Source: SAR324 cluster bacterium
GTDB taxonomy: Bacteria; SAR324; XYD2-FULL-50-16
DNA: 10,892 bases
NCBI GenBank assembly: GCA_002401295.1
Contig: NVSR01000010.1
Location: forward strand, 1-10,892
Direction: 5' to 3'
This document shows, piece by piece, positions 1 to 6,071 of the stretch. Position 1 is the first letter of the stretch. The number at the start of each line of letters is the position of its first letter. The notes beneath the pieces were generated by a model. It worked only from the letters and a program-made list of their open reading frames with translations. It ran no database searches and was not told the origin of the DNA. A program made the translations under genes and the position numbers.

Positions 1-1
1 C

Positions 2-925
2 CCTGCAAGAAATTACTGGAGAACCGATAACGGAAGGGATATTCAAGAACGGCAAGCAGCTTATGTCTTCAATCCTAGTGAAATCTGGGACGGTTTAGTA
101 CTGCAAGATGAGAAAAAACAGCTCTGTAATGGTCTGATCGCCGATTGGGCCAGCTGGCAAAAGGAGAATAGTACGCCTTTTCAGTATCTTTGCTCTATTC
201 TCGAAGCTCTTTCCCCCTCTGCAGAGGAGCCGATCAAGCCGGGGCCACTGAAGCGAATTAGCCTGGATGATGCCCGTGATATCCCCACCTTGTCCATGCC
301 ATACGGGCAGGATATTCCAGTTATGCATGCCGCATCAGGAATTCGAAAAATCATCGCTCTCGCTTACCTGTTGGTTTGGTCCCTTGAAGAACATCGTAAA
401 GCCTGTGAATTGACAGGAGAAGAAGAGGTACAGCAAGTCATCTTTCTGATTGATGAGGTTGAATCTCATCTTCACCCTCGCTGGCAACAGACAATCATCC
501 CTTCATTGTTGAATATCATGAATAACCTGGAATCCACGGCTGCAATACAGTTGATCGCCACAACTCATTCACCATTAGTTATGGCGTCGTTGGAGCAAAC
601 TTTTGATCATACAAAAGATGCCTGGTTTGATCTTGATTTGGGGCAGGAAAACAAGAGTGAAGTAACCGTAATAAAGAAAGATTTTTCTCCACAAGGAGAT
701 GCTGCCCAATGGTTAACTAGTGATGCCTTCGATCTCACAACGGCAAGAGATATTGAAATCAATAAACTCATTCATAAAGCTTCCAGATTATTAGATGAGT
801 CCTCATTCCCAAGTCAGGGTGAAGTCAGTGCGATGTACCAAGAATTGATTCACCATCTGAATGTAAAAGATAAGTATCTTTTCCGTTGGAGATGGATTGC
901 AGAAAAAAAGGGGTTCACCTTATGA
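2..925 (+). CDS. AAA/ABC-like ATPase, PtuA/OLD-like, 3' part only
   Basis: The reading frame is open from base 2 to the TGA at 923-925 (307 residues), and the start and Walker A motif lie left of the window. Visible parts are an ABC-signature-like stretch, ASGIRKIIALAYLLVWS (from residue 111 of this fragment), a Walker B with catalytic Glu (LIDEVESHLHPRW, D151/E152), and a switch histidine (TTHSPL, H189). This combination is typical of SMC/RecF-like ATPases such as PtuA of Septu and the ATPases of OLD-like defence pairs. An ATG at 290 is internal and is not the start, because the conserved frame continues upstream. The gene overlaps the next one by ATGA, so the two are probably translationally coupled and their products act together. 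In Septu the ATPase forms a complex with, and controls, an HNH nuclease, and I infer the same here. Confidence is high for the fold and moderate for the PtuA label. Confidence 0.85.
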   Translation, partial: PARNYWRTDNGRDIQERQAAYVFNPSEIWDGLVLQDEKKQLCNGLIADWASWQKENSTPFQYLCSILEALSPSAEEPIKPGPLKRISLDDARDIPTLSMPYGQDIPVMHAASGIRKIIALAYLLVWSLEEHRKACELTGEEEVQQVIFLIDEVESHLHPRWQQTIIPSLLNIMNNLESTAAIQLIATTHSPLVMASLEQTFDHTKDAWFDLDLGQENKSEVTVIKKDFSPQGDAAQWLTSDAFDLTTARDIEINKLIHKASRLLDESSFPSQGEVSAMYQELIHHLNVKDKYLFRWRWIAEKKGFTL

Positions 926-3900
926 TCCCAGTACAAGTTCAACCAGAACCCGATGAATTTGATAAAAAGGTTCGTCAACCAGGCGTTACGTGGTTTGAAA
1001 AAAATAAAATCTCATTAGACGAGCCACTAAAGCGAAAGATGGAAGTTCCGAACTATTGGAAAGAAGCCTCAAATTCACTTTGGATTGCTTATCAAAAAAT
1101 CTGTGCATACTCTTGCATCTATATGGATAAAGTTGCAGGTGATGCCACTGTAGATCATTTTAAGCCCAAAAAAGATTTTCCTCGATTCTGTTATGAGTGG
1201 GACAATTATCGTCTCAGTTGCCTTCCTGTAAATCGTTCAAAAGGGGTGAAAGAAATTTTAGATCCCTTTGAGATAGAGCAAGGTACTTTTTATCTAAGTT
1301 TTGTTGATGGCTCCATCTATCCTAATCCATCATTATCTGAGGAAATTAGCAAAATAGCGAAAAAAACAATTGCGGCTCTTAAGTTAGATAATACGGCACA
1401 CCGCAATATGAGACTGGAGCACTTCTTTGATTTCCAGACTCGTGAAGTGAGTGCAGACTATTTAAGAAAAAAATCTCCCTTTGTCTGGTTTGAAGCAAAG
1501 CGACAGGGCTTTCTTGACGATCCGAAAAATGAGGAACCCCTTCCTGGAATTTCCCCTACAAGTAGTGCTGGCTTGTCTGAAACTGAAAATGACATTACTT
1601 CTCAAAGCGGTGAAATCAAAACACAGGGTGTACCGAGGCTATTTATTATCTGCAGTGATAAATGCAGGAATTCAGAACATTGGCGTATCCAGTTTCTGAA
1701 GAATCTTCAGACTTTTTTTCCTAAGCTAATTACCAATCTAGATAATCCACCAATACATCTCTCACTTTCAGCTTGGAATAAGACGGCGTATGAAGAAGCA
1801 GATCATATAATCATTGCAATTTCTTCTGCTTGGACTGAACAAACACCCCCCCTAAAAAAAGACCCATTATCAAATCTGGAAATTGAGGGACTGATCTCTT
1901 TCTCTAAAAAAAGTCCCCAGCTATTAGAGAAAACTATCCTTCTACAAAGTGATAACCATTCAATCGAGAGTATTTTCCCCGAATTAAGTCACTGCCATAC
2001 ATTTCTGATCCCCACACAGACCAAGAATGCATTCGAACACCTCGGAGGACTGGTAGTCAATGAGAAGCATTTGGTTCCTTTAAACTCTCTATTATTAGAG
2101 TTGATGCCTTCTTCAAATGTTGAGCAGGAAAGTGGGTTTAAAGCACTCACCCCTATCCCCAGAAACACGGGTGTTATCGTCGGGAGAACAAAAGAGTTGC
2201 AAGCTATTTACGATAGTTTTCAGGTAACAAGTAGTGTTTTGCTACTCAAAGGGATTGGTGGGATTGGTAAAACAGTTACCGCGCGCGAGTACATTGCCCA
2301 ATATGGTCATCACTATCAGATATGTGCTTGGATTGACTTTGATACAAATTGGCAAGAAAGCCTAGTTACAGCCTTCCCTCAAATGGAGCAACACGGGACG
2401 ATTGGAGAAAGCTACCGTAGCCTCATCTTAGAACTCCAGAACCTTCCTGGAAAAAAGTTGATGGTCGTTGATAATTTCTCTGATACAAAGCGACAACATG
2501 AAATTACAAAAGTCCTTAATAATTGGCATTTGTTGATTACTTCGCGTCAACTGATGAATTTTTCAACGATTATGATTGATGAACTGCCCCTAGAACAAGC
2601 CATTGAGTTATTTCATCACTATCACCCATCCCCTGTTGACTTAGAAGAACAAAAAGAACTGATAGAATTAGTTGGATACCATACTTTGATGATTGAAATG
2701 TCTGCCAAAATGCTCCATAACTCCTTTGTTGGATCTGTTGTAGAATTGGTTCATTTATTCAATGACATTGACTATCAGAATCCTCTTTTTTCCGTTAATA
2801 TTCCAGTTGAACACACTGTAGAAGATCAAGGCTTTATCCCTCAACTGGAAGCACTTTTTTCAATGAGTGAACTTAATCCCTCAGAACTCTTCCTACTCCA
2901 GCGTTTTGCACTCTTCCCCTCACAGCCCATTAAAAAAACAGAGATCTTAGATCTCTTCGCAATTCCAATTGAAGAGTATATTGAGCAGGGAAATCAAATC
3001 AATTCACTGCTGAAAAAGGGGTGGATTCAACAGGTGGATGGTGGTTATCACTGCCATCAAGTAATTCGCTCTTATATTCTTTATAAAGCTCCACCTCAAT
3101 TTATAGACCATCAAGCTGTAATAACAAAATTTATTCATAAATTAGAGGTTCAGCCAAGAGAGAATCCTATAGGAAAAGCAGTTTGGCTTCCAAAGGCTAA
3201 ATCGTTGGCACATCTCTTTGAAAGTCAGGATGAAAACCAAATAGCCGAATTACTAAGAAGCATTGCTGTAATCGAACGAGACTTAGGCCGATATCCTGAA
3301 GCACTACGATCTGCTCTTCGGTGCATTCAAATTCAAGAGGTGGTTTTGCCTCCCGATCATTCTTCTTTGGCTACTAGTTACAATAATATTAGCCTGATTT
3401 TTCAGGGATTGAGAAAGCTAGAAAAAGCTTTATATTTTGCGAGTAAAGTAGTGAATATTCAAGAACAGAGTTTAGACTCTAAGCACCCTGATTTAGCTAT
3501 TAGTTACAATAATATTGTCTTAATCCACTTTCATTTGGGACAGCCAGAAAAGGCTTTGGAGTTTGCTAAGAAATCAATTGAGATTCGAGAAGAAATCTTA
3601 GATCCTAAGCATCCCGATTTGGCCATGAGCTACAATAATATTTGCATTATCTACAGGAATCTAGGACAGCTGGATAGAGCTTTGAAGTTTTCTAAGAATG
3701 CAATTGAGATTGATGAAGAAATCTTAGATCCTAAACATCCCTCTTTGGCCACGAGCTACAAGAATATTTCCAGTATTTACCTGAGCCTAGGCCAGCTGAA
3801 AAGGGCTCTAGAGTTTGTTAAGAAAGCAATTGCAATTCAAGAAGAAATATTAGAGCCCAAGCATCCCGATTTAGCCACGAGCTATAATAATATTTGCTTG

Positions 3901-4686
3901 ATCTATCAAGATTTAGGTCAGCCGGAAATGGCTTTGGAGTTTGCTAAGAAAGCAATTGAGATTGACAAAGAAACCTTAGATCCCAAACACCACTATTTAG
4001 CTACGAGTTATAATAATATTTCTTGTATTTACAGAGACTTAGGTCAACTGGAAGTAGCTTTGGAATTTGCTAAGAAAGCAATTGAGATTGAGGAAGAAAT
4101 CTTAAATTCTAAACACCCCAGTTTGAGCACATGCTACAATAGCATTTGCGCTATTTACCAGAATCTAGACCAGCCGAAAAAGGCTTTGGAGTTTGCTAAG
4201 AAAGCAATTGAGATTGATGAAGAAATCTTAGATCCCAAGCACCCAGATTTGGCTATGAGCTACAATAATATGTGCCTGGTCTATAGAAATCTAGGTCAGC
4301 TGGGAATAGCTTTGGGATTTGCTAAAAAAGCAATTGAAATTCAAGAAGAAATCTTAGATCCCAGGCATCCTTCTTTGGCCATGAGCTACAATAATATTTG
4401 CCTGATCTATAGAGAGCTAGACCAGCTGGAAAGTGCTTTGGAATACTCCCAAAAAGCCTTGGATATACAGGAACAAGTTCAGGATATCAATCATCCTCAA
4501 AGAGCATCATGTTATAATAATATCAGTTTGATATTCAAAGAGTTAGGTCAGCTAGAAAAAGCTTTGGAATTCATCAATTCTGCGATCAAAATTTTGGAAG
4601 CTAATTTCCCAAAAGGGCATCCCCATTTGGATAGTTCCAGAAATACCAAGAGAGAGATTGAATCTAAGTTGAAGAAAGAAAGTTAA
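922..4686 (+). CDS. HNH nuclease-TIR-like-NB-ARC/STAND-TPR fusion protein (PtuB-like NLR)
   Basis: The protein has 1254 residues from the ATG at 922, which overlaps the ATPase stop and has a GGGG run eight bases upstream. An in-frame ATG at 886 lies deeper inside the upstream gene and is less likely. Residues 1-200 match the whole of a standalone PtuB-like HNH protein: CAYSC (61-65), VDHFKPK (77-83, catalytic D78/H79), WDN (93-95) and N104..K107. A linker (about 202-236) leads to a TIR-like domain (about 237-365). Then come the NB-ARC switch, with Walker A GIGGIGKT (444-451), Walker B LMVVDN (513-518) and sensor LLITSR (537-542), and a winged helix (about 640-725) with an MHD-like His (H712). 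TPRs of 42 residues fill about 774-1254. By analogy with Septu and Avs/NLR proteins, I infer that the TPRs sense a ligand, the STAND domain oligomerises, and the HNH cuts nucleic acid together with the ATPase. The domains are clear; the function is inferred. Confidence 0.87.
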   Translation: MIPVQVQPEPDEFDKKVRQPGVTWFEKNKISLDEPLKRKMEVPNYWKEASNSLWIAYQKICAYSCIYMDKVAGDATVDHFKPKKDFPRFCYEWDNYRLSCLPVNRSKGVKEILDPFEIEQGTFYLSFVDGSIYPNPSLSEEISKIAKKTIAALKLDNTAHRNMRLEHFFDFQTREVSADYLRKKSPFVWFEAKRQGFLDDPKNEEPLPGISPTSSAGLSETENDITSQSGEIKTQGVPRLFIICSDKCRNSEHWRIQFLKNLQTFFPKLITNLDNPPIHLSLSAWNKTAYEEADHIIIAISSAWTEQTPPLKKDPLSNLEIEGLISFSKKSPQLLEKTILLQSDNHSIESIFPELSHCHTFLIPTQTKNAFEHLGGLVVNEKHLVPLNSLLLELMPSSNVEQESGFKALTPIPRNTGVIVGRTKELQAIYDSFQVTSSVLLLKGIGGIGKTVTAREYIAQYGHHYQICAWIDFDTNWQESLVTAFPQMEQHGTIGESYRSLILELQNLPGKKLMVVDNFSDTKRQHEITKVLNNWHLLITSRQLMNFSTIMIDELPLEQAIELFHHYHPSPVDLEEQKELIELVGYHTLMIEMSAKMLHNSFVGSVVELVHLFNDIDYQNPLFSVNIPVEHTVEDQGFIPQLEALFSMSELNPSELFLLQRFALFPSQPIKKTEILDLFAIPIEEYIEQGNQINSLLKKGWIQQVDGGYHCHQVIRSYILYKAPPQFIDHQAVITKFIHKLEVQPRENPIGKAVWLPKAKSLAHLFESQDENQIAELLRSIAVIERDLGRYPEALRSALRCIQIQEVVLPPDHSSLATSYNNISLIFQGLRKLEKALYFASKVVNIQEQSLDSKHPDLAISYNNIVLIHFHLGQPEKALEFAKKSIEIREEILDPKHPDLAMSYNNICIIYRNLGQLDRALKFSKNAIEIDEEILDPKHPSLATSYKNISSIYLSLGQLKRALEFVKKAIAIQEEILEPKHPDLATSYNNICLIYQDLGQPEMALEFAKKAIEIDKETLDPKHHYLATSYNNISCIYRDLGQLEVALEFAKKAIEIEEEILNSKHPSLSTCYNSICAIYQNLDQPKKALEFAKKAIEIDEEILDPKHPDLAMSYNNMCLVYRNLGQLGIALGFAKKAIEIQEEILDPRHPSLAMSYNNICLIYRELDQLESALEYSQKALDIQEQVQDINHPQRASCYNNISLIFKELGQLEKALEFINSAIKILEANFPKGHPHLDSSRNTKREIESKLKKES
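3358..4617 (+). repeat. Ten tandem 126-bp units encoding kinesin-light-chain-type TPRs
   Basis: Each unit encodes 42 residues and starts with HP or an equivalent (HPDLAMSYNNICLIYRNLGQ...). Unit starts are at 3358, 3484, 3610, 3736, 3862, 3988, 4114, 4240, 4366 and 4492. A partial unit follows at 4618, and a diverged TPR (about 3241-3357) precedes the array. The length is constant and no unit contains a stop. Several units share long near-identical DNA, for example TTTGCTAAGAAAGCAATTGA in units 5 to 7. This points to recent unit duplication or gene conversion. The array forms the C-terminal superhelix of the fusion protein and is its likely ligand-binding surface. Confidence 0.95.
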
Positions 4687-4877
4687 GATTTATTGAGTTC
4701 ACTGAAAAAACCTTTCCATCTTCTACCTTAAAGGAAATTCAAGCTCACCCGGTGGGTTAATGTGGTATTTTACAAACCCCTTATTTCAAACAGAGACCTG
4801 TAACTTAGAAGTTTTTTGGAACCAGATCTTTAGAAGTAAGGAAAAGTTTTTTTGGAATTAATTTAATAAGCGTTTAT
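4687..4877. other. AT-rich spacer between the defence operon and the exported-protein gene
   Basis: I see no gene here and no strong terminator. The notable element is a direct repeat: AAGTTTTTTGGAA at 4809-4821 and AAGTTTTTTTGGAA at 4844-4857, about 35 bases apart and just upstream of the next start codon. A weak ACCC/GGGT hairpin lies near 4748-4758. Confidence 0.5.
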
Positions 4878-5486
4878 ATGAGAAAATATATTTTTATCAT
4901 TCTACTTCTCACTTTTACCCTGCCGGCAACTTCCTACTCAAAGGAAGGAGAAAGTGAGATTATTTATGGTATTGGAATCATCAGAGAACCAATAAAACTC
5001 AATTTAGAGCCATTATTGAGTGAAGAATATCAAAGCCTTTCCTCACAAACTATAGATTTGGTATCCTTCACACTAAGCAAAGTAGCCCTTGTTACCGGTA
5101 GTGCAAATTCAAGAAATTTTCCTAATTTTTATGGGATTATCGGTTATTACGCAGGCTCTATAGATTTAGAACAGAATGTTTCATTTACCTCTGGAGATGA
5201 CTCTTATTTACTCCAAAATATACAGTTTAAAAGCATTGGATATTATATAGAAGCTTCCATTGTTACTCTTGGCATCAACATCAATAATTATAATCTTCAA
5301 GTCAAAAATACAAACACAGCAGTAACAAATATAATCAATATTCTTGAGCTAGAGTACTTTATGGGAGTAAATTTTGGCTACTTTTTGAGTACGGAATATT
5401 TTATTCCCTACATGGGGTACACCTTTAATAAAAGTGACTTCATTGAAAGAAAAAAAATGGTTACCGGTCTGACTATTATTTTCTAG
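4878..5486 (+). CDS. Exported protein of unknown function, probable outer-membrane beta-barrel
   Basis: The protein has 202 residues. The N-terminus is a clear Sec signal peptide: MRK, a hydrophobic core (IFIILLLTFTLPA) and probable cleavage near residue 21 (SYS before KEGE). There is no lipobox Cys. The mature part is rich in alternating polar/hydrophobic stretches with Tyr, Gly and Asn (such as GYYIEASIVTLGI and FIPYMGYTF), and it ends in Ile-Phe. A terminal aromatic residue is common in outer-membrane barrel proteins. I do not recognise a named family. No convincing ribosome binding site is visible within 12 bases of the ATG. The gene is more AT-rich than the filament and permease genes and stands alone between the defence operon and a convergent gene, so its link to either is unknown. 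Confidence 0.6.
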   Translation: MRKYIFIILLLTFTLPATSYSKEGESEIIYGIGIIREPIKLNLEPLLSEEYQSLSSQTIDLVSFTLSKVALVTGSANSRNFPNFYGIIGYYAGSIDLEQNVSFTSGDDSYLLQNIQFKSIGYYIEASIVTLGININNYNLQVKNTNTAVTNIINILELEYFMGVNFGYFLSTEYFIPYMGYTFNKSDFIERKKMVTGLTIIF

Positions 5487-5518
5487 AATTTTCGCCGTGA
5501 CTGTAACAGGTGAGCACA

Positions 5519-5545
5519 CTCCGCTTTACAGCACTATCAGCGGAG
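5519..5545 (+). terminator. Possible terminator hairpin between convergent genes
   Basis: CTCCGCT (5519-5525) pairs perfectly with AGCGGAG (5539-5545) across a 13-base loop, followed by ACCTTTTACT. It sits 33 bases after the stop of the exported-protein gene and just before the 3' end of the convergent gene. The U-tract is short and the loop long, so efficiency is doubtful. Confidence 0.4.
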
Positions 5546-5553
5546 ACCTTTTA

Positions 5554-5931
5554 CTATTTATCCGGTGTTACGCTAGAGGAAGATAGCCCCCAGCTTCCAT
5601 TTTCTCGCGTCCAATTGTCTAAGAATTTTGCACTGCCATTCATCTGATTGCCACTGACCTCTACCGTGAAGATAGACCGACCCACAACTGTGACAGTCTC
5701 ACCGGAACGGCGGATATCCAGATTTTCAATTTCTAAAGACACAAAATGCAAATCAGAACTGCAAAACGCAGCTATAAATTCGCTTTTTGATATTTTACTC
5801 CCATTGACTAAAATCCCGGTGAAGTCATCTAGTATCAATTGACTCAATGAATCCTGATCACTATTTTTCTCTGCTAGAATGAGTTTTTTTTCAAGTTCCA
5901 GGATTTCAGTTCTAAGGTTTTCTTCTATCAT
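5554..5931 (-). CDS. DUF4440/NTF2-like (SnoaL-fold) small protein
   Basis: The protein has 125 residues with no signal peptide, so it is probably cytoplasmic. The pattern is that of the DUF4440/NTF2-like family: an N-terminal helix (ILELEKKLILAEKNSD), then LSQLILDDFTGILVNG, a K-S-E-F-I helix, a central strand pair (LDIRRSGETVTVVGRSIFTV), and a closing FLDNWTRENGSWGLSSSSVT that matches the usual W...NG.W.l..s..t ending. Family members form cone-shaped folds that bind small ligands or act as minor enzymes, and the substrate here cannot be read from sequence. The ATG has no good ribosome binding site. The gene lies 140 bases downstream of the GGDEF gene on the same strand, so it could be read through from there or have its own promoter. 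Confidence 0.72.
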   Translation of the reverse strand: MIEENLRTEILELEKKLILAEKNSDQDSLSQLILDDFTGILVNGSKISKSEFIAAFCSSDLHFVSLEIENLDIRRSGETVTVVGRSIFTVEVSGNQMNGSAKFLDNWTRENGSWGLSSSSVTPDK

Positions 5932-6071
5932 AATATCTATTTAATTTTAGTAGAGTAGTAGGGGGATAGGATATGTCCATCAAAGTAATCTAGAACTATC
6001 TATGCTCTTCCTTACTTCTAGCGGGTAGATAGGATTGAGGATATTCTATAAATTTATTTTTCCTAAAAATT

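Noticed and set aside
95..328. 77-codon minus-strand ORF at the left edge
   Set aside because: It is antisense to the ATPase coding frame, with no ribosome binding site or family features.
886..921. Longer start (ATG at 886) for the HNH fusion protein
   Set aside because: It would overlap the ATPase gene by 40 bases and has a worse ribosome binding site than the ATG at 922. Residues from 922 match where I recall standalone HNH relatives beginning.
3358..4617. Periodic 126-bp repeats as a possible CRISPR or non-coding array
   Set aside because: The units are in one continuous frame, with no stops, and encode canonical 42-residue TPRs; there are no unique spacers.
5996..6032. CTATCTA/TAGATAG inverted repeat after the GGDEF gene
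   Set aside because: A 7-bp AT-rich stem with a 23-base loop and no U-tract is too weak to call a terminator.
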